This document shows positions 37,373 through 46,724 of a stretch of 64,000 nt of DNA, piece after piece (within the stretch, counting starts at the first letter, position 1; each line of letters opens with the position of its first letter). The stretch comes from Chitinophagales bacterium. Lineage in GTDB: Bacteria > Bacteroidota > Bacteroidia > Chitinophagales > JADIYW01. The DNA is taken from the NCBI GenBank assembly GCA_020636545.1, contig JACJXS010000013.1:62001-126000 (forward strand), in the 5' to 3' direction. The notes beneath the pieces were generated by a model. It saw only the letters and a program-made list of their open reading frames with translations. It did not search any database and had not been told where the DNA came from. The position numbers and the translations under genes were made by a program.

Positions 37373-38524
37373 ATGCAGCAATTTAAAATTGGAGAAAACT
37401 TACAATTAAAAATTTATAATAGCATAAATGAATTTAATCCTATTGAATGGAATAGTCAAATTAAGCTACTTCCTTTCTTTCAAAGTTTTCATTATTTACA
37501 GCATTTAGAACATACTCAAAAACAAATTAACTTTAGATATATTTTAATTTTTGAAAATCAAGTATTGATTGGTAGTCTTTACTTACAACAATTGAATTTT
37601 GATATGAAAAATATATTTCAATATAATTCTAAAACTAAACTTACTTTAGTTGAAGAATATTTTAGCAAAAAGCAAGTATATCTATTAAATTTAGGCAATG
37701 TGTATTTTACTGGTGATACTGGAATAATTAGCAATGATATTTCAAAGCTCCACTATATTTTACCTAAAGTATTCAAATATGCTGACAAAACCTTTCTAAA
37801 TAAATCCTTTGCTTATCTATCTGCTGATTTTTCTGACTTTAATTCAACTATCCATAATAGTTTTACATCAAATGGTTTTCATATTTTACATACTGAGCCA
37901 GATTTATACTTAATTCTAAAACCAGATTGGACGAATTTTGAAGATTATCTAAATTCTTTTTCATCAAAATATAGAGTACGTGCTAAAAAAGTTCTAAGAG
38001 AGTCTGAATCTATTCAAAATAAAATTCTGACATACAATGACGTTCTTTTTTATAAACAAGAAATTGAACAATTATTCGAAAATGTAATGCTAAATGCACA
38101 ATTTTTTCTTTCACCATTAAATTGTAATTTTTTTGTACAAAAACACGAAAAATCCGACAATATTTGTCAAATTCATGGTTATTTTCTTAATGAAAAGTTA
38201 GTTGGATATTCAAATATTTACATCTGTAATAAAATCATTCATGTTCATTATATTGGATTGGACTATAAAATAAACTCAAACTATAAACTATACAATAGAA
38301 TGTTATTAGATGTTGTAAAGATTGGAATTGAACATAAAGTTGAAAAAATACATTTTGGGAGAACCGCTACTGAAATCAAAACCACTATCGGTGCAGAACC
38401 TTCTTATTTTAAAAGCTTCTTAAAAATTAGAAATCCTATTTATAATACCATTGCAACCTATTTCTTAAAAAAGATTTTACCACCTAAGTTTACTGTCCGA
38501 CACCCTTTTAAATTAAATTATTAA
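37373..38524 (+). CDS. GNAT/FemAB-like acyltransferase
   Basis: A 383-residue cytoplasmic protein with a GNAT-like C-terminal half. The segment RVRAKKVLRESE, the strand QIHGYFLNEKLVGYSNIYIC and the late KIHFGRTATEIKTTIGAEP match a group of Bacteroidota proteins usually labelled GNAT or BioF2-like acetyltransferases, related to FemAB-type peptidyl transferases. The N-terminal half has a degenerate repeat of the same fold. The substrate is unknown; an envelope or lipid target would suit the neighbours, but that is only inference. It converges with the lipoprotein gene, ten bases apart. Confidence 0.65.
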   Translation: MQQFKIGENLQLKIYNSINEFNPIEWNSQIKLLPFFQSFHYLQHLEHTQKQINFRYILIFENQVLIGSLYLQQLNFDMKNIFQYNSKTKLTLVEEYFSKKQVYLLNLGNVYFTGDTGIISNDISKLHYILPKVFKYADKTFLNKSFAYLSADFSDFNSTIHNSFTSNGFHILHTEPDLYLILKPDWTNFEDYLNSFSSKYRVRAKKVLRESESIQNKILTYNDVLFYKQEIEQLFENVMLNAQFFLSPLNCNFFVQKHEKSDNICQIHGYFLNEKLVGYSNIYICNKIIHVHYIGLDYKINSNYKLYNRMLLDVVKIGIEHKVEKIHFGRTATEIKTTIGAEPSYFKSFLKIRNPIYNTIATYFLKKILPPKFTVRHPFKLNY

Positions 38525-38533
38525 TCTCTATAA

Positions 38534-39553
38534 TTATTCTAAATTCAACTTACTAACTTCCAAACACTTTTCCATTACAAACTTCCCTGAAAAATCTAAG
38601 TAAATAACATTAGGAATTCTTCCTTTTCTAATCTGATTATTTTTAATTAACGAATCGATTACTGGAGCAATTTGAACATTAGCACTATCTGCACCTTGTT
38701 TAATGGAAGTCGCTTGGGGGTTTAATGCACAACTAATGGCTTGAATTTCATTCTGTGTAATCTGCCAACTAAATTGAAACAAAGAATTTTCTTCATTCTG
38801 ATAATTCCGATAATTTTCTAATTGTCCTTTTAACATATCACTTAAATAATGACTATTTGTCCAAGAATTATTTTTATTAAAAATAGTCTGAGGAAATTTA
38901 CCTTTAGCTTTATCTTCAAAATTATCCAAAATTCCATCAAATACTAATAACACTTTACCTTTTCCAGAATTGCCAATAATTTCTTTAAGTGGTCGATTAA
39001 TTAATGGTCGTTCTATTATTGTTGATTCTTTATAAATTTTATCTCCCAAAATAGTATTCAAATAGTTGATGAATGTTGTATCATAAATTGTGATTCCACA
39101 AAAATGGCTTAATTCTAATATCACCAATTCAGCATGGTCTTCTAAAAATAGATTGATATCATTACAAATATCTGTCATACTTGCACCTCTACAACCCAAT
39201 CCATTACAATCTGTTGCATGTTGTGTATAATACGATTTCCCGACTAAAATAGGACGAACATCAAAAAGTCTAATACCTTGTTCTAATTGCTCTTTGAAGC
39301 TCAATGATTGCGTAGCTGTATTGCAAAAATTTGCACCAAAAGTACATTTAGTCAAATCATACATGCCCGCATCGTGTGCAGCAGGCATCATAATACTTCT
39401 CAATGTTACGTCTGAATTGGGATATTCTTCAATTAATTCTTGCATCCAATTTTCATAAGAATCCTTCAATAAAGCCTTTTTAGGCTTTTGACAAGATAAA
39501 ATCAGAAAAATGAATAGATACAAACAAATTTTCTTAAATTGATTAATCATCAT
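38534..39553 (-). CDS. PI-PLC-like lipoprotein
   Basis: A 339-residue lipoprotein: a basic N-terminus, a hydrophobic span and the lipobox LILSC, so Cys near position 21 would be lipidated. The mature part resembles the X domain of phosphatidylinositol-specific phospholipase C, with MMPAAHDAGM (first catalytic His), GIRLFDVRP, and YTQHATDC (second His). Secreted PI-PLC-like enzymes cleave the head group of phosphoinositides or related glycolipids; the natural substrate here is unknown. Several Cys in the NGLGCRG area may pair. Located between the GNAT-like gene and lpxB. Confidence 0.75.
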   Translation of the reverse strand: MMINQFKKICLYLFIFLILSCQKPKKALLKDSYENWMQELIEEYPNSDVTLRSIMMPAAHDAGMYDLTKCTFGANFCNTATQSLSFKEQLEQGIRLFDVRPILVGKSYYTQHATDCNGLGCRGASMTDICNDINLFLEDHAELVILELSHFCGITIYDTTFINYLNTILGDKIYKESTIIERPLINRPLKEIIGNSGKGKVLLVFDGILDNFEDKAKGKFPQTIFNKNNSWTNSHYLSDMLKGQLENYRNYQNEENSLFQFSWQITQNEIQAISCALNPQATSIKQGADSANVQIAPVIDSLIKNNQIRKGRIPNVIYLDFSGKFVMEKCLEVSKLNLE

Positions 39554-39611
39554 AACAATTCATAATAATTAAAAATAAAACCTCAAGTAAAGTTATAAAA
39601 AATTTATATAA

Positions 39612-40664
39612 CTATGCGTTAGCTTTGTCCATCAACAACTTAGCAACTTGTTCTGATGTGTTTTGAGGAGCCAATTTATGTTCTAAAATTGCATAAATAT
39701 TTTTAGTTGAACTTATTTCTATGAAGTTTTTTATTTGTTCAGCTGTACAATTATTTTGAATTAATTCTGGAGCAATTTGTTTTCCAGCAATTAAATTTGG
39801 CAATCCTATAAATGGTACTTTAATTAACTGTTTTGCAATCTGATAATTAATGAAATTTGTTTTATAAACAATAACTTGTGGGATATTTAGCAAAGCAATT
39901 TCTAAAGTTGCTGTTCCGCTACAAACCACAGCAAACTTAGCATTTTGGGACACATTTGAAACCGTATCAAAAATAAATTCCATGTTCTTTGGTATTAATT
40001 TAGGATATAACTTTTGTAATTTTTGCATTGCCACAATTTTAAATTGTTCGTTCTGCATTAAGTTTGCAAGTTCTATAAACACAGGCATTAATGCTTTAAT
40101 TTCTTGTTTTCTACTTCCAGGTAACAAAATTATTTCTGTCTTTGATTCACTGTTAAAATTAGTTGATATTAATTCAGCCAATGGGTTTCCAAAATAATGA
40201 ATGGATATATTTTTTTGTTTAAAATAATCTACTTCAAATGGAAAAATTGAAATCAACTCATCACAATATGCTTGTAATTTTTTTAATCTACTTTCATTCC
40301 AAGCCCAAACTTTGGGCAAAATATAATAAATAGTTTTAAACCCATTTTGCTTACACCATTTTGCCATTCGCAAATTAAAGCCAGCATAATCCACTAAACA
40401 AACCACATCAGGTTGTAATTTTAAAATTGATTTTTGAGTTTCTTTAAAATTTTTTCTTATTGTAAATATATTTTTCAAAACAGCTGAAAATCCCATAAAA
40501 CTCAATTGTTCTAAAGGTATAATCAATTCACAACCTTCATGCTGCATACTTTCTCCTCCTAATCCATAAAATTTAGAAGCTGCATCTAACTTTTTTAAAT
40601 GATGTATTACATTAGCAGCATAATTACTGCCTGATTCCTCTCCTGTTATGAAAAAATAGGTCAT
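39612..40664 (-). CDS. lpxB: Lipid-A-disaccharide synthase
   Basis: LpxB joins lipid X and UDP-diacylglucosamine to form the disaccharide core of lipid A at the inner membrane. The 350-residue GT19 enzyme shows the N-terminal FITGEESGSNYAA, GGESMQHEGCE, MGFSAVLKNI, the central LPKVWAWNESR (usually SPQVWAW), and LLPGSRKQEI with the later CSGTATLEIAL donor-binding segment. ATG at 40664 is chosen over a slightly longer frame. It confirms a Gram-negative outer membrane. No other lpx gene is in the window. Confidence 0.95.
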   Translation of the reverse strand: MTYFFITGEESGSNYAANVIHHLKKLDAASKFYGLGGESMQHEGCELIIPLEQLSFMGFSAVLKNIFTIRKNFKETQKSILKLQPDVVCLVDYAGFNLRMAKWCKQNGFKTIYYILPKVWAWNESRLKKLQAYCDELISIFPFEVDYFKQKNISIHYFGNPLAELISTNFNSESKTEIILLPGSRKQEIKALMPVFIELANLMQNEQFKIVAMQKLQKLYPKLIPKNMEFIFDTVSNVSQNAKFAVVCSGTATLEIALLNIPQVIVYKTNFINYQIAKQLIKVPFIGLPNLIAGKQIAPELIQNNCTAEQIKNFIEISSTKNIYAILEHKLAPQNTSEQVAKLLMDKANA

Positions 40665-40760
40665 TAAAAAGATTTGCAATTGGTAATATTACAAAATAAA
40701 TTTGTTTTACTTCAATAGAATATCGCTTTAAGATTCTCGCTAACTTTCACAATAATAAAC

Positions 40761-40768
40761 TATATTTG
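40761..40768 (+). promoter_or_regulatory. TAnnTTTG promoter box of the glycosidase-like gene
   Basis: TATATTTG lies 17 bases before the ATG at 40785; no -33 TTG is obvious. Confidence 0.45.
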
Positions 40769-40784
40769 AGCATTCAACTTTATT

Positions 40785-43058
40785 ATGCAACTAAATCTAT
40801 TGTTTCAAAAATATGGTGCAAATAGAATAAAAATCATTTTTTATTTTATTTATTTATCTTGTTTATTTAGTAATATCCAAGCTGCTGAAATAAATTTAGA
40901 TAATACAATAACTACACAACCATTGCCTAAATTTTTTACAGGTGCAGGTATGGCAGATATTTCGAGTGCTTTGAATCACGATACAAGTGGAAATCAAATA
41001 ACCAATTCTTACTTAAATAGTGAATATTTAAAATTGTGTAAAGCTTTAAAAATTTCCGACTATAGATTTCCTGCTGGAACTGCTGGAAACTTTTATCATT
41101 TTTATGGCAAAGGAAGTGGAATTGATACTACAGAAGTTTATTGCAACCCAGTTTATTATGGTATTAGAAACAAAAGCAAATTACAACAATTTGTCAATAG
41201 CTATAAGTTTGAACAAAATTTAGATAAAAATTATGCTTATTATTTTAGTGATTTTATGCACGAAATCCAAAAAGATATGCCAGATGCTGGATTTTATTAT
41301 CACCTAAATTCCCATACACACTTCTATAAAGGTCAATTAAAACAACTATCTCCAGCAATTCAAGAGTTGATAAATCAATATTTTGAATACAATAACACTT
41401 TACTAAATAGGAAATATGATGAATTTATCAATTCCGTAGATACTAATCAAATAAAAATAGCCCTTAATTTATTAGAGTCATTAAAAAATGATAGTAGAAT
41501 TTCAGACTTAAAACAATTATTAGTCAGTGATGCTAATTTTCAAAGCAGTTTCCAAGAAAACATCAATTCCATAAGATATTTTGAGGCACAAAAATTAAAC
41601 TTAAAAGGTGTAGAGATTGGAAATGAAACAGAAGCTGAATATGTTTTATTTGATGATGATTACACACATTATCCTTATTCTTGTAATGTTGACGAAGATT
41701 CAGAAGTTAATCCATTTACTAAAATTCAGTTGCGTGATTATATGGAAGGCTTAATAAAAAATTGGATAATAACAACTTTATATGCCGATTCCATTCATAC
41801 CAATTTTAATATTCCAATTGGATTAACTATTAGTGGATTCCGAGGAAACATTGGTTTTGATAAAAATGATAATCCATATTTTATTAAGCAGTTTGGCGTA
41901 TTGGAGAAAAAAGCATTTTTCTGGAGTAAATTTTTTGGAAATGAGTCTAAAATTGATGCTTATATTCCTCATATCTATTCACAAAAAGTATTGGAGTGCA
42001 ATAATTATACTGCAAAACTTGATACCACTCCATCTGAACAAATTAATAAAATAGCTATTGATGTTATTGAAAATTTCTCAGATTTATCTCTTCCTTATGT
42101 TCTAAAGCACATTAACCAAACAGTAAATGGCAAACCACTTTGGATTACGGAATGGAACTTTAACATGAAATCTTATGTGCCTAATACTTTTATGCATGCT
42201 TATTTTCTGCATCGTGCTATTTCAAAAAATATTGAATTTTATGAAAATAATTTATACAATATACAAAGTTGGTTATTGCACTATCTATCAGCTACTTATT
42301 ATGGTTATGCGTTAGTAAAATCAGGATATTATGGAGCTAAATATACTATAAATAAAATGCTACCTTATGAATCATTCTATATGTGGGGCAATACTTTAAA
42401 CGACCAATCTAAAAAATTAAATATTAATTTAAGCAGTCAAAATAATCAAGCAAAGGAAGTGCAATGTTTTATAAATAAAGACAAAACAAAAATTTTTATA
42501 CACTATAATAACATTTCTGACAACGATGATATTTTGTTATTGAATAACATTACAATAAATGATAATGCTAAAAATTATAAAATCAAATCTGTCAATACAC
42601 ATATTTTAGCAGCTCAAACATTATTAGCATCTAATTATACGGAATGTCAAGCTGTAAAAAACCAAATTCCACCTAATAGTTATACAATAATTGAAGATTC
42701 ATTAATGACAAATTTTGACACAATTCAATTGCCATTGAAATCCATAGGTCAAATTACTTTACAAATTGAGGCAAATTCTTCGACTAAAACCAAACATTCT
42801 AAAAAAAAAGAAAATGCCATAAAAATCTATCCAAATCCAAGTAATTATTATCTAAATATAGAAATTCAAAACTTTAATGTTGATGAAAACTACACTCTAA
42901 AAATATTTGATACATCAGGGAAAATAGTTAAAGTTTTCAATGATGTAAAGTCCTATAACTTAATAGATATTCATCAATTAAACTATGCAAATTATATTAT
43001 ATCGTTATTTAACGATAATGAGCTAGTTCAATCTCAAAAGTTTACCAAAAAGAACTAG
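40785..43058 (+). CDS. Secreted glycosidase-like protein with type IX sorting domain
   Basis: A 757-residue exported protein. A signal peptide with hydrophobic core IIFYFIYLSCLF is followed by a large domain that resembles a TIM-barrel glycoside hydrolase: YRFPAGTAGNFYHF near the N-terminus, GVEIGNETEAEY with the candidate acid/base Glu281 after Asn, and PLWITEWNFNM with the candidate nucleophile Glu456. This pattern recalls retaining clan GH-A enzymes such as arabinofuranosidases, but I cannot name a family. Residues about 680-757 are a type A type IX sorting domain (IKIYPNPS, LKIFDTSGK), so SprA would export it. Confidence 0.8.
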   Translation: MQLNLLFQKYGANRIKIIFYFIYLSCLFSNIQAAEINLDNTITTQPLPKFFTGAGMADISSALNHDTSGNQITNSYLNSEYLKLCKALKISDYRFPAGTAGNFYHFYGKGSGIDTTEVYCNPVYYGIRNKSKLQQFVNSYKFEQNLDKNYAYYFSDFMHEIQKDMPDAGFYYHLNSHTHFYKGQLKQLSPAIQELINQYFEYNNTLLNRKYDEFINSVDTNQIKIALNLLESLKNDSRISDLKQLLVSDANFQSSFQENINSIRYFEAQKLNLKGVEIGNETEAEYVLFDDDYTHYPYSCNVDEDSEVNPFTKIQLRDYMEGLIKNWIITTLYADSIHTNFNIPIGLTISGFRGNIGFDKNDNPYFIKQFGVLEKKAFFWSKFFGNESKIDAYIPHIYSQKVLECNNYTAKLDTTPSEQINKIAIDVIENFSDLSLPYVLKHINQTVNGKPLWITEWNFNMKSYVPNTFMHAYFLHRAISKNIEFYENNLYNIQSWLLHYLSATYYGYALVKSGYYGAKYTINKMLPYESFYMWGNTLNDQSKKLNINLSSQNNQAKEVQCFINKDKTKIFIHYNNISDNDDILLLNNITINDNAKNYKIKSVNTHILAAQTLLASNYTECQAVKNQIPPNSYTIIEDSLMTNFDTIQLPLKSIGQITLQIEANSSTKTKHSKKKENAIKIYPNPSNYYLNIEIQNFNVDENYTLKIFDTSGKIVKVFNDVKSYNLIDIHQLNYANYIISLFNDNELVQSQKFTKKN

Positions 43059-43090
43059 AAATATAGATAATAATAATATTCTACTTTTAA

Positions 43091-43098
43091 TATCTTTG
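43091..43098 (+). promoter_or_regulatory. TAnnTTTG promoter box of the COG2509-like gene
   Basis: TATCTTTG lies 12 bases before the chosen ATG at 43111 and overlaps a more distal in-frame TTG at 43096, which argues against that start. Confidence 0.5.
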
Positions 43099-43110
43099 CA
43101 TTTTAATTTT

Positions 43111-44670
43111 ATGCCTCAACTCATTCAAATACAACTTAGTCCTCAAGAAGCAAAAAATGATTTGCAAATAAAAATAAACATTGCCAATCATTTATCGCTT
43201 ACGAATGAAGGCTTTATTTATGTTTGGAAAAAAAGAAGTATAGATGCACGTAAAAAAAATATAAAAATAAACGCCACTTTTGAGGTATTTTTTTTAAATG
43301 AAAATTATCAGGAAACAACTTTTAAATTTCAATCTAAAGATATCAGCCAAGCACCAACAATTCATATTATTGGTGCGGGACCTGCTGGATTATTTGCTGC
43401 GTTACAAGCTATAGAATCTGGTTTTAAGCCTATTGTATTTGAACGTGGAAAAGATGTTCGTGAAAGAAGACGAGATTTAGCAAAATTAAATAAAGAAAGT
43501 ATTGTAAATCCTGAGTCAAATTATTGTTTTGGCGAAGGAGGTGCAGGTACCTATTCCGATGGCAAATTATATACTCGTTCTAAAAAGCGTGGTAATGTTC
43601 AAAAAGCAATGGAATGGTTTGTGGCGTTTGGTGCAGATTCAAATATTTTAGTTGATGCCCATCCGCACATTGGCACTAATAAGTTACCTCAAATCATTGT
43701 TGCTATTCGTGAAATGATTATTGCTTGTGGTGGTGAAATCTATTTCAATTCAAAGCTTACAGATATTCATCTTGAACGAAATAACATCAATGGAATCACA
43801 ATCAATAATAAAAATTATCACAGTATAGAGCATTTGGTTTTAGCAACAGGACATTCTGCCAGAGATATTTTTTATCTATTACATCAAAAAGGAATAAAAA
43901 TAGAAGCCAAAGGGTTTGCACTTGGCGTTAGAATTGAACATAGTCAAAATTTAATTGATAGCATTCAATATCACGGGCAACTAAGTGGAGAATTATTGCC
44001 TCCTGCTTCATATTCATTGGTAACTCAAGTAAATGGCAGAGGTGTTTATTCTTTTTGCATGTGTCCTGGAGGAATAATTGCACCTTGTGCCACCGAACAA
44101 GACGAAGTGGTTACAAATGGTTGGTCGCCTAGCAAAAGAAACAATCCATATTCAAATTCTGGAATTGTTGTAAGCATTGAACCAGAAGATTTTCCTAATC
44201 ACGAAAGTAATCCATTTGTTTGTCTGGAGTTTCAAAAAATGGTTGAGCAAAGATGTTGGGAAATTGGAGGTAAAACACAAAGTGTTCCTGCACAACGTTT
44301 ATTAGATTTTATTAATGGAAAAGTGTCTGAAGATTTACCTAGAAGTTCCTATCAACCTGGTTATGAACTTGCCGATTTGAATGAAGTTCTACCTAAAATC
44401 ATAAGTAAAAATCTAAAAAAAGCTTTTTTGGATTTTGGTAAAAAAATGCCTCAGTTTTTATCGAATGATGCTGTATTACATGCACCTGAATCTCGCACTT
44501 CCTCTCCTATTAAAATTCCTAGAGACTCAGAAACCTTACAACATTTACAAATCCAAAACTTGTATCCATGTGCAGAAGGTGCTGGTTATGCTGGTGGTAT
44601 TATTTCTGCTGCTGTTGATGGAATGAATTGTGTTTCAAAAATTGCTGAATTAAAATCCATAGAAATATAA
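43111..44670 (+). CDS. FAD-dependent dehydrogenase, COG2509-like
   Basis: A 519-residue flavoprotein of an uncharacterised group. The first 85 residues form a separate N-terminal domain rich in Lys. Then come the FAD motif IIGAGPAGLFAALQA, FERGKDVRERRRD, the conserved CFGEGGAGTYSDGKLYTR, a second nucleotide-binding segment HLVLATGHSARD, and SFCMCPGGII, ending PCAEGAGYAGGIISAAVDG. This combination is typical of proteins labelled FAD-dependent dehydrogenase. Substrate and partner are unknown. The TMEM175-like gene follows four bases later and is probably co-transcribed. Confidence 0.85.
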   Translation: MPQLIQIQLSPQEAKNDLQIKINIANHLSLTNEGFIYVWKKRSIDARKKNIKINATFEVFFLNENYQETTFKFQSKDISQAPTIHIIGAGPAGLFAALQAIESGFKPIVFERGKDVRERRRDLAKLNKESIVNPESNYCFGEGGAGTYSDGKLYTRSKKRGNVQKAMEWFVAFGADSNILVDAHPHIGTNKLPQIIVAIREMIIACGGEIYFNSKLTDIHLERNNINGITINNKNYHSIEHLVLATGHSARDIFYLLHQKGIKIEAKGFALGVRIEHSQNLIDSIQYHGQLSGELLPPASYSLVTQVNGRGVYSFCMCPGGIIAPCATEQDEVVTNGWSPSKRNNPYSNSGIVVSIEPEDFPNHESNPFVCLEFQKMVEQRCWEIGGKTQSVPAQRLLDFINGKVSEDLPRSSYQPGYELADLNEVLPKIISKNLKKAFLDFGKKMPQFLSNDAVLHAPESRTSSPIKIPRDSETLQHLQIQNLYPCAEGAGYAGGIISAAVDGMNCVSKIAELKSIEI

Positions 44671-44674
44671 CAAT

Positions 44675-45298
44675 ATGCAAAAAAAATATTACAACAATAT
44701 CGCAGGACAAGATATAGGCAGAATTATTGCTATTAGTGATGGTGTTTTCGCTGTTGCTTTAACTTTATTAGTTTTGGAAATACGAGTGCCACTCTTAGAT
44801 ATTATCCATTCAGAAAAAGAATTAGTTGTTCAATTTGCATTATTAAAATCTAAATTTCTAGTGTATTTATTAGCATTTATGACTACTGGGATTTTTTGGC
44901 TTGGACATTCATCGCAATACAAACACATTGAAAAAAGTGATAGAAATCTAAATTGGATAAATTTAATATTTTTACTTTTTGTTACAATGTTGCCATTTAC
45001 TACTGCTTTTTTGGGCGATTATACTAATTTCAAATTTCCAATTTTTATTTATTGGTTAAATATTTTCATGTTAGGTGTTTTGCTTTATATCAATTGGAAT
45101 TATGCATACAAAAAAGGGTTTGTGAATGAAAATACAAAAGAAGACATAAATAATCCATTAAGAAAACGTATTATCTATGCACAAACATTATATTTTATTG
45201 GTGCTTTATTATGTTTTATTAATCCGTATATTAGTATAACTTTTATTATTTTAATTCAAATTAATTATGCTTTTGGTTTTGTCTCTTGGTTAGGATAG
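44675..45298 (+). CDS. TMEM175-type potassium channel-like protein (DUF1211)
   Basis: A 207-residue membrane protein with six predicted spans. The first carries the family motif as RIIAISDGVFAVALTLLVLEI (R...FSD in most members; here ISD). Bacterial TMEM175 proteins form tetrameric potassium channels with one six-span repeat per subunit. HSSQYKHIEKSD lies in the loop between spans 3 and 4, where family members have HR. Channel function here is inference from the family. It overlaps no other gene and probably shares a message with the flavoprotein upstream. Confidence 0.82.
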   Translation: MQKKYYNNIAGQDIGRIIAISDGVFAVALTLLVLEIRVPLLDIIHSEKELVVQFALLKSKFLVYLLAFMTTGIFWLGHSSQYKHIEKSDRNLNWINLIFLLFVTMLPFTTAFLGDYTNFKFPIFIYWLNIFMLGVLLYINWNYAYKKGFVNENTKEDINNPLRKRIIYAQTLYFIGALLCFINPYISITFIILIQINYAFGFVSWLG

Positions 45299-45369
45299 CC
45301 ATTGTTCTAATTTTAATATTTTTCTTGCCAAAACATAAAATTACTTTAAGAATCTTTATCTGTTGATAA

Positions 45370-45400
45370 TTGTTTTTAATAGACTTATTAAGTAATTTTG
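45370..45400 (+). promoter_or_regulatory. Bacteroidota-type promoter of hemL
   Basis: TTG at 45370-45372, a 20-base spacer and TAATTTTG at 45393-45400, matching the consensus well. The box ends 23 bases before the ATG at 45424, supporting that start over an upstream in-frame codon. Confidence 0.6.
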
Positions 45401-45423
45401 TAAATATCTTAAATGACTTAATT

Positions 45424-46716
45424 ATGAACACAAAACAATCTGAAATATTATTTGAAAAAGCAAAAACTTTAATGCCAGGTGGTGTAAATTCTCCCGTAAG
45501 AGCTTTTAAATCGGTAGGTGGCACTCCTATTTTCTTTCAAAAAGGAAAAGGTTCAAAAGTTACAGATGTTGATGATAATGAATATATTGATTTTTGTAAC
45601 TCTTGGGGACCTTTAATTTTAGGTCATTGTAATCCCGAGGTAGAAAATGCAATAATTGAAACTGTAAAAAATGGAACTACATTTGGAGCACCAACATCAT
45701 TAGAAAATGAGTTAGCAGAATTGATAATTTCCAATCATAAGTTTATAGAAAAAATTAGATTTGTAAGTTCGGGAACTGAAGCTGTAATGAGTGCATTGCG
45801 TTTAGCAAGAGGTGTTACAGGTCGTTCTAAAATCATTAAGTTTGAAGGTTGTTATCACGGACATTCTGATTCACTTTTAGTAAAAGCAGGTTCTGGATTA
45901 ATTACTTTTGGGGCTTCAACATCAGCTGGGGTTCCTGAGGCATTTGCCAATGAAACTATAGTTTTACCTTTAAATGACGAAGAAAAACTCACACAAACTT
46001 TACAACAATTACCAAAAGATATTGCAGCTGTTATAATTGAGCCAATTCCAGCAAATAATGGATTGTTATTACAAAGTAAAAAGTTTTTGACACATTTACG
46101 AGAAATGTGTACTCAATATGGCATTTTATTGATTTTTGACGAAGTTATTTCTGGCTTTAGAGTAGGTTTTGAAGGTGCTGCTGGCTTGTATGAAATTCAG
46201 CCAGATATTATCACATTTGGCAAAATTATTGGAGGTGGAATGCCTGTTGGTGCCTATGCTGCATCTAAAGAAATTATGAGTAATGTTTCGCCTGATGGAC
46301 CTGTTTATCAAGCTGGTACTTTAAGTGGAAATCCAGTAGCAATGGCAGCAGGAATTGCTCAACTAAAACAATGCTTAACACCTTATTTCTATAATATATT
46401 ACAACAAAAAACAGATGTATTGGTTGATGGCATCAATAAACATATTGAAAATAAGGGTTACGACTGTCATTTATTTAATATTGGTTCTATTTTTTGGATT
46501 GCATTTTCAAAAGAAAAGCATATTAATAGTGCGGATAAAATTGATAGCAATAAGATGACTCTATTTAGTAAATTACATAAATATTTACTAGAAAATGGTA
46601 TTTATATCGGTCCATCTGGTTATGAAGTAGGTTTTGTATCCTCAGCTCATTCAATGGAAGATATTAATAGAACTATTGAAGTTTTCTCTAAAGGCTTAGA
46701 TGTTGCATTTGCTTAA
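45424..46716 (+). CDS. hemL: Glutamate-1-semialdehyde 2,1-aminomutase
   Basis: HemL turns glutamate-1-semialdehyde into 5-aminolevulinate, the second step of the five-carbon haem route. The 430-residue PLP enzyme shows the N-terminal LMPGGVNSPVRAFK, the PLP-phosphate region SSGTEAVMSALRLAR, IFDEVISGFRV and the Schiff-base lysine in TFGKIIGGGMPVGAY. ATG at 45424 matches the family start; a longer frame begins at the promoter itself. The other haem genes lie at 48.8-51.7 kb on the other strand, so the pathway is split locally. Confidence 0.96.
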   Translation: MNTKQSEILFEKAKTLMPGGVNSPVRAFKSVGGTPIFFQKGKGSKVTDVDDNEYIDFCNSWGPLILGHCNPEVENAIIETVKNGTTFGAPTSLENELAELIISNHKFIEKIRFVSSGTEAVMSALRLARGVTGRSKIIKFEGCYHGHSDSLLVKAGSGLITFGASTSAGVPEAFANETIVLPLNDEEKLTQTLQQLPKDIAAVIIEPIPANNGLLLQSKKFLTHLREMCTQYGILLIFDEVISGFRVGFEGAAGLYEIQPDIITFGKIIGGGMPVGAYAASKEIMSNVSPDGPVYQAGTLSGNPVAMAAGIAQLKQCLTPYFYNILQQKTDVLVDGINKHIENKGYDCHLFNIGSIFWIAFSKEKHINSADKIDSNKMTLFSKLHKYLLENGIYIGPSGYEVGFVSSAHSMEDINRTIEVFSKGLDVAFA

Positions 46717-46724
46717 AAGTAAGC

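Noticed and set aside
42800..42815. A-run in the glycosidase-like gene as a second slippery site
   Set aside because: The reading frame continues correctly through it into the type IX sorting domain, so no shift is needed.
45261..45524. Reverse-strand 87-residue frame across the hemL start
   Set aside because: It covers the hemL promoter and first codons and reads as a shadow of hemL.
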